From the NCBI RefSeq assembly GCF_004341625.1, contig NZ_SLZG01000036.1:1-36317 (forward strand): DNA of 36,317 nucleotides. The letters run 5' to 3'. Under the pieces are notes generated by a model. It was not told the DNA's origin and ran no database searches. It worked only from the letters and a program-made list of their open reading frames with translations. How positions within the stretch are numbered: the stretch's first letter is position 1; every line of letters begins with the position of its first letter. The position numbers and the translations under genes were made by a program. The DNA is from Rhizobium sp. BK376. GTDB taxonomy: Bacteria > Pseudomonadota > Alphaproteobacteria > Rhizobiales > Rhizobiaceae. Below, one piece after another: positions 1 through 8,001 of the stretch.

Positions 1-54
1 GAACTTCATCTTGCCAATGCGATGGCGGCGGGAGGCATTGTGCTTGAAAGGCAT
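1..54 (-). CDS. IS5-family transposase, N-terminal 18 codons (partial)
   Basis: Read on the minus strand from an ATG at 54, the codons give MPFKHNASRRHRIGKMKF before running off the edge. This matches the basic N-terminus typical of IS5-family (IS903-group) transposases of rhizobia, which start with a Met-Pro-x-Lys-His-Asn-Ala segment, then Arg-Arg-His-x-Ile and a Lys-Met/Lys-x-Phe stretch leading into the first conserved block. The DDE catalytic domain is outside the window. The identification rests on this short segment and family memory; it fits the break in the adjoining IS110 gene. Whether the gene is intact cannot be seen. Confidence 0.55.
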   Translation of the reverse strand, partial: MPFKHNASRRHRIGKMKF

Positions 55-132
55 TGTCACGAAGACCGGTTATTGCGATTGCCGATCACCTACGAAAACG
101 CCATTAACGATCCGCGCACCAACGCCATGACC
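1..132 (-). mobile_element. IS5-family insertion sequence, 5' end only
   Basis: The minus strand at the left edge begins an IS5-family transposase (start codon at 54). The IS110 reading frame to its right loses family resemblance at about 132, so the outer end of this element probably lies near 132, about 78 bases before its start codon. I could not identify a terminal inverted repeat with certainty and the other end is outside the window. The boundary is inferred from where IS110 similarity stops. Confidence 0.5.
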
Positions 133-597
133 AAGCAGAAATCCGCTGAGCTGCTGGCGCGCTTGCCGCAAGCTGCGCACAGCGGCAAGCCTTGCCCGGA
201 CCAGATCACGCATCGCTTCATGGGCTGTATCTGGTATCCAAACAGCGCTCAGTTCCCCAGCGCGATGAAGTCTTGCCAGATTGTTGGCATCCCGACGGTC
301 TGTCTTGATGCGATCGCCTGGTTTGCGCGGGATCAAAGAAGGGGCGACGACCACACAGTCATGACCTGCGGCAGATAGTTGCCGCTGAATGCCGTAGCCG
401 CAAGGTCCTGCTTCGTAGCAAAACTTCAAAGTCCGGCCTGGCTGCGAAAGCTTGGCCAGCATGCGGGCCAAGGCCGTTGGTGTATTGACGATCTGGCCAA
501 ACGAGCGCACGTCACCGCGCCCACCGCCGTCAGCGAGCGCCACCGCGATCGTCTCTTTGTGAACATCCAATCCGACATATGTGATAGTCTCGTCCAT
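70..597 (-). pseudogene. IS110-family transposase, C-terminus lost
   Basis: IS110 transposases insert DNA using a RuvC-like DEDD domain plus a C-terminal serine domain and a bridge RNA. From ATG 597 the product carries the first Asp in YVGLDVHKE, a Glu in CYEAGPCGYG, and the paired Asp region TDRRDANNLARLHR. The coiled segment after RDLVRARLAAVRSLRQARQQ ends in LSGFLL. Related proteins then continue with an Arg/His-rich segment, but here the frame turns into unrelated residues and stops at 70. About the last half of a normal 330-345-residue protein, including the whole serine domain, is missing. I prefer 597 to the upstream ATG at 615 because it starts right at the family N-terminus. It cannot be a working transposase as it stands. 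Confidence 0.85.
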
Positions 598-705
598 GGC
601 CCGTCTCCTATGCATGAGGCTCTACGAGGGCATCGCTCTCGCAACCCTCGATACCTGCATAATGTGAGACGGGTCACCCCGTCCCCAGGCGAACATTTAG
701 TCTAG
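133..705 (-). mobile_element. IS110-family element, interrupted remnant
   Basis: This covers the 5' part of an IS110-family element: a structured non-coding segment (about 601-705) and the N-terminal RuvC-like half of the transposase (to about 132), where an IS5-family element breaks it. The right end must lie before 710, because the neighbouring amidase keeps a normal C-terminus and stops at 710. IS110 elements lack long terminal inverted repeats, so the exact ends cannot be read from this sequence alone. Confidence 0.6.
601..705 (-). ncRNA. Candidate IS110 bridge RNA region
   Basis: IS110-group elements encode a structured bridge RNA in the non-coding end upstream of the transposase. The segment between the transposase start (597) and the amidase stop (710) folds well on paper. 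CGAGGG (625-630) pairs with CCCTCG (645-650), and ATGCA (610-614) pairs with TGCAT (656-660), giving one long imperfect hairpin. A second stem pairs GACGGG (668-673) with CCCGTC (678-683). Position and structure fit a bridge RNA. The target- and donor-binding loops cannot be assigned without the element's ends. Confidence 0.35.
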
Positions 706-709
706 GTCC

Positions 710-2278
710 TCAAACTCTCTCGTAGACGTTCTCTTCCAATTGCGGGACGATCCTGCGGTGGGTGGCCTGTTCGTAATCATAGGCGTAAGCTAGTAGGTCG
801 GCTTCCGACCACATGCGGCCAATCAGTATCAGGCTGAAGGGAGCGCCGTTCTTATATTGCCCGGCGGGAACAGTAACGCCCGGCAGGCCGGCTATGTTGA
901 TCTCCGAGACGGTGGTGGACGGATATTCCTTCTCTTCGAATATACCGGGGAGCTCGGCCGAGGATTGCGGGAATGCCAGCAGGTCGAGGCCGTATTGCGC
1001 CATCACCGCGTTGAACGTCTTCAGATAGCGTTGGCGCGCGGTAAGGAATTCGCCCAAATCGGGGACGATTGCTGGGTTTTCCAGCGACTTCCTGAGAATG
1101 GGCATCAGTTTTGCGTGCCTGCCGAGGAGATCGTCATCGGCAAATGGATCGACCTTCAGCATCTTCTGCAGCTCTTGCAGCGAATTCGCGGCGGCGGACG
1201 GTCCCATGCGGCGCAGATAATTGTCGAAATCGTAAGCCAGGGATTCCATCCCCCGTGCGTCGAAGCGCTCGGTTTTGTCGGCGAGGCTTGCGAAGTCGCT
1301 GCCCCGGAAAGGGTCATCGACAGTTATCGCTCCACGCGCCCTGATGTCGTCGACAGCAGCCAGATAGAGCGCCAGGGCCTCCGGCGACAGCGCATCGCCG
1401 CGCCAGCCCTCGCCATAAAGACCGACGCGCGCGCCCTTCAGGGCGGTCGGGCTGAGTTTGCTTGCATAACCAGCTTCGGGAACGTTGCCGATGGCGGCAA
1501 CGGTCTTGGCATCCTCCGCAGTATAGCCGGCGATGACATTCAGAAGCAGCGCCGCATCGGTGACCGTGCGGGCGTGCGGTCCGACCACATCGCGGGTCGA
1601 TCCGGCAAGCGGTGTGACGCCGCTATTGGGGACGAGCGCAAAGGTCGGCTTGACACTGACGAGGCTCTGCGCAGCCGCCGGATTCTGGATCGAGCCGCCA
1701 GTCTCCTCCGCAAGCCCGACCAGGGCAAAATTCCCGGAGACGGCCGCCGCCGTGCCGCTCGAGCTGGCGCCAGGAGCGATAGCGCGATGAACTGCGTTGA
1801 AGGTCGGTCCGTCCCAGCTCGTATTGGCGCGGGTGCCGTCATGGCTGAAGGCTGGGATATTCGTCTTGCCGAGGATGATCGCTCCAGCAGCCTTCAGTCT
1901 GGCGACGACAGGAGCGTCGTGCTCTGGTATGAGGTCGAAGCCGCCAGCCGCGCTGGAAAGCGGCGCCCAGCCGCCGGTAGATGGAAGGCCGGCAAAATCC
2001 ATGGCTTCCTTGACGACGACCGGAATGCCGTCGAGGGGGCCGAGCGTCTTGCCGGCACTGCGCCGCTGATCGGCCGCTTTTGCGTCTGCGAGCGCTGTCG
2101 GGTTCATGAACGTGAAGGCGTTATAATAGGGCTCGTAACGCTCGATGCGCTTCAGATACGCCTTCGTCAGCGCTTCGGATGTGTAGCTGCCTTGATCGAA
2201 AGCCTGCCGGACATCTGCGATCGTCAGTTCCATCAGCTCAATTTCGGGGTCCAAGGCGGTTTCGACCAAGGCGTTCAT
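710..2278 (-). CDS. Amidase-signature family amidase
   Basis: This 522-residue enzyme hydrolyses a carboxamide to acid and ammonia; the substrate is unknown. The Ser-cisSer-Lys triad is visible: Lys90 in VVVKEAMD, cis-Ser172 in GASSSGTAA, and nucleophile Ser196 in EETGGSIQNP, with the family's 24-residue spacing between the serines. The sequence is cytosolic, with no signal peptide. ATG 2278 is chosen over the in-frame TTG at 2293 because GGAG lies 8 bases before the ATG. The C-terminus is complete although an IS110 remnant begins directly after it. It lies 76 bases downstream of the isochorismatase-like gene on the same strand, so the two are probably cotranscribed. It is not a close copy of the three amidases at 5.1-9.4 kb. 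Confidence 0.93.
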   Translation of the reverse strand: MNALVETALDPEIELMELTIADVRQAFDQGSYTSEALTKAYLKRIERYEPYYNAFTFMNPTALADAKAADQRRSAGKTLGPLDGIPVVVKEAMDFAGLPSTGGWAPLSSAAGGFDLIPEHDAPVVARLKAAGAIILGKTNIPAFSHDGTRANTSWDGPTFNAVHRAIAPGASSSGTAAAVSGNFALVGLAEETGGSIQNPAAAQSLVSVKPTFALVPNSGVTPLAGSTRDVVGPHARTVTDAALLLNVIAGYTAEDAKTVAAIGNVPEAGYASKLSPTALKGARVGLYGEGWRGDALSPEALALYLAAVDDIRARGAITVDDPFRGSDFASLADKTERFDARGMESLAYDFDNYLRRMGPSAAANSLQELQKMLKVDPFADDDLLGRHAKLMPILRKSLENPAIVPDLGEFLTARQRYLKTFNAVMAQYGLDLLAFPQSSAELPGIFEEKEYPSTTVSEINIAGLPGVTVPAGQYKNGAPFSLILIGRMWSEADLLAYAYDYEQATHRRIVPQLEENVYERV

Positions 2279-2354
2279 GCGATGCTGCTCCAAAATTTAG
2301 GGCGGGAATGGGAAAATTGGCGATCCGGTATCCGTCAGCCGGACCGGCGGAACT

Positions 2355-3062
2355 CTATGCTGCGGCTTTCAGCTTGACGGACTTGTCGATCAGGGCAAGT
2401 AGGTGGCCGGTGTCCACAACATCGGCAAAAATCGCGGCCATGCTGATCAGTGTCGCGTTATGTTCCTCATCGCTCAGCGTGGCGTTGGCGTCCGTCAGGA
2501 AAATCACATTGTAGCCCATCTGCAGCGCATCACGCGCCGTACTCTCGCAGCAGCAATTCGTCAGCGTCCCCGTGATGATCAGCGTGTCAATGCCGTGGGC
2601 CTTGAGCTGCTGGTCCAGATCGCAGGTGCCTGGAATGAGTGCCGAGAATCGCGTCTTATCGACGATCAGATCGCCGGCGGCAACGTCGAGCTCGCTCGAC
2701 AGTTGCCAGTCGTCAGCGCCGCGGGCGAAGGCTTCTTTCATCAGGGCAAATTGCCTGTCGTCCATGTAGTTTTCGAACCAGACGTTCCACGGCAGCTGCT
2801 CGTGCGGATCGTAGGTGTAGCGCAGGAAGACATTGAGCCCGCCGCCGTCGCGCACGGCCTGCGAAATGGCGTTGACGTTATCGAAGATCTCACGCGTCAA
2901 CGGGACTTCGACCGGAGCGCCTTCGGCAACGAAGCCTTTCTGGAGGTCGACGATCACATGGGCAACCTTGCTTATGTCGAGCACATCGAAAATATGCTCC
3001 TTGCCGCCGCGCTGCTTGCGACCGCGCTCAACAACATGCTGCGGGATGGAAATTGCATGCAT
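2355..3062 (-). CDS. Isochorismatase-fold cysteine hydrolase
   Basis: This 235-residue member of the family includes nicotinamidases, N-carbamoyl hydrolases and ureidoacrylate amidase; it cleaves C-N bonds through a Cys-Asp-Lys triad. The Asp sits in HVIVDLQKGF, the Lys in IVDKTRFSAL, and the Cys is the middle one of TNCCCESTARDA, where most relatives have Val-Cys-Val. ATG 3062 is used because AAGGAG lies 8 bases upstream; the longer upstream reading is AT-rich non-coding DNA. It is first in a two-gene operon with the amidase at 710-2278, so both probably act on amide or carbamoyl compounds. It does not resemble the rhizobial biuret hydrolase sequence I recall. The exact substrate is not readable. 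Confidence 0.88.
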   Translation of the reverse strand: MHAISIPQHVVERGRKQRGGKEHIFDVLDISKVAHVIVDLQKGFVAEGAPVEVPLTREIFDNVNAISQAVRDGGGLNVFLRYTYDPHEQLPWNVWFENYMDDRQFALMKEAFARGADDWQLSSELDVAAGDLIVDKTRFSALIPGTCDLDQQLKAHGIDTLIITGTLTNCCCESTARDALQMGYNVIFLTDANATLSDEEHNATLISMAAIFADVVDTGHLLALIDKSVKLKAAA

Positions 3063-3314
3063 GACAAACTCCTTCTTACGAGCTGATATAATCAAATATG
3101 AAAATATCAAATTTACAAGTCTATATTTTGGTATCATTTTGCCTAGTATTTGTGCAGAAATGATTTTCGATGAAATATACATCAATCGTTTGACATCAGC
3201 GGTTGCTGCGTTGCATGGTGTCCCGTCCTATTGGGCAAACGCTTTCTCTTTCAAATGTTGTAACGGACGAAAGTCCGCGCTTCGCCGGCACCGGCTCATG
3301 GAAAGGGTGAACGC
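3063..3314. promoter_or_regulatory. Divergent AT-rich control region, cysteine hydrolase / AmiC-like gene
   Basis: These 252 bases carry no gene and separate two divergent operons. Bases 3080-3180 are very AT-rich against GC-rich genes. They hold the 12-mer ATATGAAAATAT (3096-3107, arms ATAT around GAAA, flanked by TCAA and CAAA), which recurs at 28538-28549 in the other divergent promoter region. A TTGACA at 3190-3195 is a possible -35 for the plus-strand gene, but its -10 is poor. The rightmost part holds the Shine-Dalgarno AAAGGG before 3315. Confidence 0.45.
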
Positions 3315-4361
3315 ATGAAAATCGGCTTGTTGCATGCCCGAAGCGGTGTCGCGGGCATATGGGCGCCAGCAATGGACGCGGCTGCGGTGGTGGGTGCGGC
3401 GGAGATCAATGCCGCCGGCGGCATTCTGGGCGAGGAAATCGAGATCGTCTTCGGGGATTGCGGTTTCTCCGTGAGCGAGGCCCTGACCGCCGTCGATACG
3501 CTTGTCGAGATCGACGGCGTCGATGCGATCGTCGGCGGTCATCCCAGCAACATCCGCGATGCCGTCAGCGAGCGCGTCGCAAGCACGGTGCCCTATATCT
3601 ATACGCCGCAATATGAGGGGATCGCCTGCGGTCCTTCGACGGTCGCCATCGGCAGTACGGATCAGGAACTGATGGCGCCGGCCCTGCAATGGCTTCGGAG
3701 CGAAAAACATGCGGAGCGTTATTTCTTCGTCGGCAACGATTATATCTGGCCGCACATGGCGCTGGCGACTACGCAGTGGCTGATGCGCGCGCAGCGCACT
3801 CACCTGGTCGGCCAGGCGATCGTGCCGACCAAGATAGACGATTATACGGATCTGCTTCGGCAGATCGCCCAAAGCGGCGCGCAGGTGGTCATTCAGGCGT
3901 TGGTGGGCCTGAGCGCGGTCGAATTCAACCGGGCATTCGCGGCCGCCGGCCTTGACGAAAAGATGCTTCGCTTCGGCTTGATCGTGGATGAGACCATCAT
4001 CTGCGGTATCGGCTCCGACGCCTCGAACAACCTCTTTACGGCGGCAAGCTATTTTGCCGATCATCATTCGCGTTCGAACGATCATTTTCTGGAGCTCTAT
4101 CACAGCGCATTCGGCGAGTTCGCACCGCCGGTATCGGCGGCAAGCGTCGGGTTCTATGAGGGGCTCCATGTCATCGCCGGTCTTGCAGGAAATCTGCAAA
4201 CGCGCGACAGCCGTGTTCTAGCCAACCATCTGCACCAGCCGATGTCGCGGCCAAAGGCACGGCATTGGCTTGGAGGCAAGCCGGTCGGTCAATGGCCTTC
4301 CGTCTACATGGGGCGTGCGGATGGCGTCACTCTGCAGGTCGTTGCCGCGCTGACTCCCTAG
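3315..4361 (+). CDS. AmiC-like cytoplasmic amide-binding sensor (type 1 periplasmic-binding fold)
   Basis: This 348-residue protein has the fold of branched-chain amino-acid/urea ABC binding proteins but begins directly with the first beta strand (MKIGLLHARSG). The start is fixed: a TAA in the same frame at 3261 is followed by no ATG, GTG or TTG until 3315, so no signal peptide can be encoded. Segments YTPQYEG (96-102) and FFVGNDYIWP (137-146) closely resemble Pseudomonas AmiC, which binds short amides and controls the antiterminator AmiR. No AmiR-like (ANTAR) gene is nearby; a MarR regulator follows instead after 277 bases. I infer a soluble ligand sensor for the amidase cluster. A transporter binding protein is less likely without an export signal. 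Confidence 0.75.
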   Translation: MKIGLLHARSGVAGIWAPAMDAAAVVGAAEINAAGGILGEEIEIVFGDCGFSVSEALTAVDTLVEIDGVDAIVGGHPSNIRDAVSERVASTVPYIYTPQYEGIACGPSTVAIGSTDQELMAPALQWLRSEKHAERYFFVGNDYIWPHMALATTQWLMRAQRTHLVGQAIVPTKIDDYTDLLRQIAQSGAQVVIQALVGLSAVEFNRAFAAAGLDEKMLRFGLIVDETIICGIGSDASNNLFTAASYFADHHSRSNDHFLELYHSAFGEFAPPVSAASVGFYEGLHVIAGLAGNLQTRDSRVLANHLHQPMSRPKARHWLGGKPVGQWPSVYMGRADGVTLQVVAALTP

Positions 4362-4638
4362 CTGCGCCTCACCACAGGAGGGCTTTCGCTCCGGCGCCGC
4401 GGCTTCCATCCTTCTCCCGATCCTGCCCGATCGGGTGATGCGTGTGGCCAACACTCCAAATTTGTTGAATTTGAAATATTGTCAAAGGAAAGTCCCTCTG
4501 GTATCCAAACGCCAGTCGGCGGTGTTGATTCCTTCGATATCGGTCGAGCCATATCGATGAGACGATCATGGCGGATGCGATCAGCGATCGGAATTTGTAG
4601 AAATTGCAACTAATGAAGAACCGACAATGGGAGGGAGT
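4362..4638. promoter_or_regulatory. Leader of the MarR gene
   Basis: These 277 bases have no gene. An AT-rich island at 4456-4485 contains TTGAATTTGAAATATTGTCAA, here written as TTGA...TCAA arms about 13 bases apart, a loose inverted repeat of the size MarR dimers bind. I see no convincing -35/-10 pair. The end carries GGGAGGGAGT directly before the ATG at 4639. Confidence 0.3.
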
Positions 4639-5058
4639 ATGGCCGCAAAACATATGAAGGATCAGCTCGCCTATATGATCGCGAGCGTGAACCGCCAGCT
4701 TGAAAGCGAATTGGAAGAGAGGCTGCGCCCGGGCGGAGTTCCGATCGATCAGTTCAGAATTCTCGAAGTGCTCGACGCAGGCGAACCCTGCGCCATGGGC
4801 GAGATTGCCGAGCAATCCCTCGTCGAACCGGCGACCCTGACGAAGATCGTCGACCGGATGGTGGCCGAAGGCCTGGTTTACCGGTCTCCCGATCCGCATG
4901 ATCGCCGGCGCGTGCTCATTTTGACGGCTCCGGCGGGCAAGGTGCTGTTCAAGCGCCTGCGCGGAATCTCGACGGCCCAGGAACAGCGGCTTGTCGAACT
5001 GCTCGACTCGGAAGGGGCTGCAGAATTGCGCAACCTGCTGCGCGAGCTCATCCAGTAA
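4639..5058 (+). CDS. MarR-family transcriptional regulator
   Basis: This 139-residue winged-helix protein dimerises and usually represses until a small ligand binds. Visible parts are an N-terminal dimerisation helix (1-30), the recognition region GEIAEQSLVEPATLTKIVDR (54-73) and the wing with DPHDRRRVLILT (85-96), which carries the family's Asp-x-Arg-Asp/Arg signature. ATG 4639 is preferred to ATG 4627 because the purine-rich GGGAGGGAG lies just before it and nothing comparable precedes 4627. It sits between the AmiC-like sensor and the amidase operon, so it probably regulates one or both. Transcription ends at the strong hairpin at 5083-5120. Confidence 0.9.
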   Translation: MAAKHMKDQLAYMIASVNRQLESELEERLRPGGVPIDQFRILEVLDAGEPCAMGEIAEQSLVEPATLTKIVDRMVAEGLVYRSPDPHDRRRVLILTAPAGKVLFKRLRGISTAQEQRLVELLDSEGAAELRNLLRELIQ

Positions 5059-5082
5059 AAACGTCGATTTTGAAATGGTTCG

Positions 5083-5120
5083 GCCGGAGGCCCGCTATTG
5101 GTTGATAGCGGGCCTCCGGC
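5083..5120. terminator. Bidirectional intrinsic terminator
   Basis: A perfect 16-bp stem pairs GCCGGAGGCCCGCTAT (5083-5098) with its complement (5105-5120) around the 6-base loop TGGTTG. It is followed by ATTTTC on the plus strand, and on the minus strand by a run through CCATTTCAAAATC. It lies exactly between the ends of two convergent genes (MarR stop 5058, amidase stop 5159), so it should terminate both. Confidence 0.85.
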
Positions 5121-5158
5121 ATTTTCAACATCTGTCTGAACGGCCTGTCCGTGGGAGT

Positions 5159-6562
5159 TCACAACCCGGGCGGACGCCGCGTGTGCCAGTCTGTTGCCTG
5201 CTGATAAGCGTGGGCCACTTTAAGCAGCATTGCCTCCGAACCGTGAACTCCTGCCAGTTGCAGGGCGACCGGGCGACCATCGGCGGTAAAGCCGCAAGGA
5301 AGCGTCACGGTCGGGATACCGCTGGCGTTGAAAGGCGAGGTGAATTTGCCGATGATGTTGAAATCTTCCGCGACGGCGGCGCGAACCTCCGTCCAGGTCG
5401 GCGTTCCCAGGCGGAAGACCGGCATGATGAACACGTCGATATCGGTGAACATGCTGACCACCGCGCCCCGGAACTTGTAACGTTCGATGATGCCCTTGCC
5501 GATATCGACAGGATTGGCGTTGCGGCCGGTCTCCATGCCGGTGGTGATCCAGTGGCCGTACTTTTCCTTCTGCGAAGGGTAGGTCTTGTCGTGATGGGCC
5601 GCCATTTCCGCCATGGTCATCGGCATGGCGTATTTCAGCAGCATGTCGGTGGAGGGGAACTTGACCTCCTGCGTCAGGGCGCCGATTTCGCCCAGGGTGG
5701 CGATCGCGTCCTTGATTAATCCGATGGTCAGCGGGTCGGCGTCATCAGCCACATAATCCCAGTCGACGCCGAGCTTGACGCCGCGAGCGCCATAGACGCC
5801 GTCCAGTTCGTCGAGATAGTTGGGAACGGGTGTCGGCAACGAAGTGGTATCCTTGGCATCCCATCCCGCCAGGGCCTGCAACATGGCCGCGGCGTCGGCG
5901 GCAGAGCGCGCCATCGGCCCGAGATGATCGAAGGTGGCGGCGAGATCGAAGATGCCGTAGCGGCTGATCCGGCCCCAGGTCGGCTTGACACCTGTCAATC
6001 CGTTACAGGCGGACGGGAAGCGGATCGAGCCGCCCGTGTCCGAGCCGATGGCGGCATAGGCCATGCCGGCGGCTGTCGAAACGCCTGATCCCGAGGAGGA
6101 AACGCCGGTCCACAGATCACTTTTCCACGGATTGACCGGCTCCGGCATATCGGGGTGATGCTCGAGCGTCGCCCCCTCGGTCATATGCAATTTGCCGAGG
6201 AGTACCGCCCCGGCCTCAGCCAGCTTGGTGACGACGGTGGCATCGTGATCGGGCTTGAAATCCGCATAGATCGTCATGCCGCCCGTCGTGGTTATGCCTT
6301 TGGTGAAGCACAGATCCTTGACCGCGATCGGCACGCCATGCATTGGGCCGCGATAGATTCCTTTGGTGATTTCGGCTTCGGCGGTCCGCGCCTGTTTCAT
6401 CGCCAGATCGGCGGTCACGGTCGTATAGGCCTTGAGACCCGGATCGAGTTTCTGGATGCGCGACAGGATCGCCTCGGTCACCTCCACCGGCGAGATGTCG
6501 CGCTTGCGGATATGTTCCGCAACGACGGTCAGCGGCTGATAATGGATATCGTCAAGGGACAT
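5159..6562 (-). CDS. Amidase-signature amidase (tandem copy A)
   Basis: This 467-residue AS-family amidase has the triad Lys82 (IAVKDL), cis-Ser155 (GVSSSGSG) and Ser179 (SDTGGSIRFPS). ATG 6562 is chosen because GGAG precedes it by 9 bases; the upstream ATG at 6577 has no ribosome-binding site. It is last in the minus-strand operon small protein - amidase C - amidase B - amidase A. Its N-terminus (MSLDDIHYQ) and C-terminus (AHAYQQATDWHTRRP) are nearly those of copy B, so A and B arose by tandem duplication and then diverged. The substrate is unknown; such proteins include aryl- and alkyl-amidases, not only the GatA subunit, whose GatB partner is absent here. Confidence 0.92.
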   Translation of the reverse strand: MSLDDIHYQPLTVVAEHIRKRDISPVEVTEAILSRIQKLDPGLKAYTTVTADLAMKQARTAEAEITKGIYRGPMHGVPIAVKDLCFTKGITTTGGMTIYADFKPDHDATVVTKLAEAGAVLLGKLHMTEGATLEHHPDMPEPVNPWKSDLWTGVSSSGSGVSTAAGMAYAAIGSDTGGSIRFPSACNGLTGVKPTWGRISRYGIFDLAATFDHLGPMARSAADAAAMLQALAGWDAKDTTSLPTPVPNYLDELDGVYGARGVKLGVDWDYVADDADPLTIGLIKDAIATLGEIGALTQEVKFPSTDMLLKYAMPMTMAEMAAHHDKTYPSQKEKYGHWITTGMETGRNANPVDIGKGIIERYKFRGAVVSMFTDIDVFIMPVFRLGTPTWTEVRAAVAEDFNIIGKFTSPFNASGIPTVTLPCGFTADGRPVALQLAGVHGSEAMLLKVAHAYQQATDWHTRRPPGL

Positions 6563-6586
6563 GGTTGCGGGCTCCATGGTTCGAGA

Positions 6587-7987
6587 TCAAAGATTGGGGC
6601 GGCGGGTGTGCCAGTCGGTGGCCTGCTGGTAGGCATGGGCCGCCTTGAGAAGCGACGCTTCCGACAAATGCGGGCCGATCAATTGCAGGCCGAGCGGCAC
6701 GCCGATCGAGGCCATGCCGCAAGGCATGGTGATGCTGGGGCTGCCCGAGACATTGAAGGGCGATGTGTAGCCGAGCAGCCGGTGCAGATCGGACAGAAAC
6801 TCGTCCATGCGGCCATAGGGAATACCGGTCACCGGGTAGACCGGAGAGATCAGCGCGTCGATGCCGGCAAACATCCGGCTCAACTCGCCCTTGAAGCGGT
6901 CCCGATCGATGTAGGCTTTCGACACCGCCATCGGGTCATAGCCGAAACCACGTTCGATCGCGGCCGCCAATTGCGGTCCGAAGCGCGACTTGTCGGCCTC
7001 GTAGACGCTCTTATGAAACTGGGCCGTTTCGACATCGGTGATGGTGATCTGGGCCGATGTCGCATCGAGCCGATCAGGCACTTTGACCGGCACAAGGATG
7101 GCGTCGAGCTGCCGGAACACTTCTATCGCATTACCGATCGCCTGCGTTGTTTCGCTGTCGACCCCGGCCTGGAGATAGGTTTCGTCCACGCCGATGCGAA
7201 AACCTCGTGCTCCCAATATGCCGTCCAGCGCGCCGAGATAGTCGGGAACCGCTGCCGAAAGGCTGGTCGGGTCGAGTGGATCGGGGCCGGCAAAGGCGCT
7301 GAACATGGCCGCAGCGTCAGCCGCATCGCGGGTCATCGGGCCGATGGTGTCGAGCGATCCGGCCAGTGGGAAGACGCCGTAGCGACTGGTCCGCCCCCAG
7401 GTTGGCTTGAGGCCGGTCACACCATTGGCCGCCGACGGAAAACGGATCGATCCGCCGGTATCGGTGCCCAGGCTGCCGAAGCAGAGCCCGGCAGCCGTCG
7501 CGGCCCCCGAGCCCGACGAGGAGCCGCCTGGCCAATAGTCCTTGTTCCAAGGGTTCAGGCATCTGGCCAGGGCAGGGTGGTGCTCCCCAAAGGCACCCTC
7601 ATGGAGATGAAGCCGCCCAAGGATGATGGCGCCGCTCGCGCGCAACCGCCGTACGATCGTCGCATCCTCGTCCGAGACGAAATCCTTGTAGGCGAGCGTC
7701 CCGAAGGTCGAAGCGACGCCCTTGGTGTGGAACAGGTCCTTGATGGCGATCGGCACGCCATGCAACGGCCCGCGATATCGCCCGGATTCGATTTCCTTCC
7801 CTGCCGCCTCCGCCTCGATCAGAGCATTTTCAGCCGTAACGGAAAGATAGGAATGCAGTGCCGGATCCACCTTGGCGATGCGTTCAAGCATGTATTGGGT
7901 GATGGCCAGCGGCGACAGTTCGCCCGAAGCGATCAAGGTCGAGATTTCAAGCAGGGATGCGTAGTGCAGATTTTCGTCGAGGGACAA
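6587..7987 (-). CDS. Amidase-signature amidase (tandem copy B), TTG start
   Basis: This 466-residue AS-family amidase has Lys83 (IAIKDL), cis-Ser156 (PGGSSSGSG) and Ser180 (TDTGGSIRFPS). I place the start at TTG 7987: AGAAGG lies 9 bases upstream and the resulting MSLDENLHY aligns with the start of copy A. The longer TTG at 8005 would overlap the preceding stop and put the Shine-Dalgarno inside the gene. It starts 15 bases after the stop of copy C and ends 24 bases before copy A, as expected for one operon. All three catalytic residues are intact, so there is no sign of decay. Confidence 0.9.
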   Translation of the reverse strand: MSLDENLHYASLLEISTLIASGELSPLAITQYMLERIAKVDPALHSYLSVTAENALIEAEAAGKEIESGRYRGPLHGVPIAIKDLFHTKGVASTFGTLAYKDFVSDEDATIVRRLRASGAIILGRLHLHEGAFGEHHPALARCLNPWNKDYWPGGSSSGSGAATAAGLCFGSLGTDTGGSIRFPSAANGVTGLKPTWGRTSRYGVFPLAGSLDTIGPMTRDAADAAAMFSAFAGPDPLDPTSLSAAVPDYLGALDGILGARGFRIGVDETYLQAGVDSETTQAIGNAIEVFRQLDAILVPVKVPDRLDATSAQITITDVETAQFHKSVYEADKSRFGPQLAAAIERGFGYDPMAVSKAYIDRDRFKGELSRMFAGIDALISPVYPVTGIPYGRMDEFLSDLHRLLGYTSPFNVSGSPSITMPCGMASIGVPLGLQLIGPHLSEASLLKAAHAYQQATDWHTRRPNL

Positions 7988-8001
7988 TGTCGCGAACCTT
8001 C

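Noticed and set aside
22..378. A 118-codon plus-strand frame at the left edge
   Set aside because: It is opposite two transposase starts on the minus strand and resembles nothing known.
857..2377. A 506-codon plus-strand frame opposite the first amidase
   Set aside because: It is the antisense shadow of an enzyme whose triad is intact, with no ribosome-binding site or recognisable domain.
2355..3062. Identification of the cysteine hydrolase as biuret hydrolase
   Set aside because: The rhizobial biuret hydrolase sequence I recall differs around the catalytic Cys and N-terminus; only the fold and triad are shared.
3127..3142. TGGTATC-N5-GCC motifs here and at 4500-4514 as sigma-54 promoters
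   Set aside because: The GG and GC are 9 rather than 10 bases apart and the TGGCAC core is lacking; RpoN does not tolerate this spacing.
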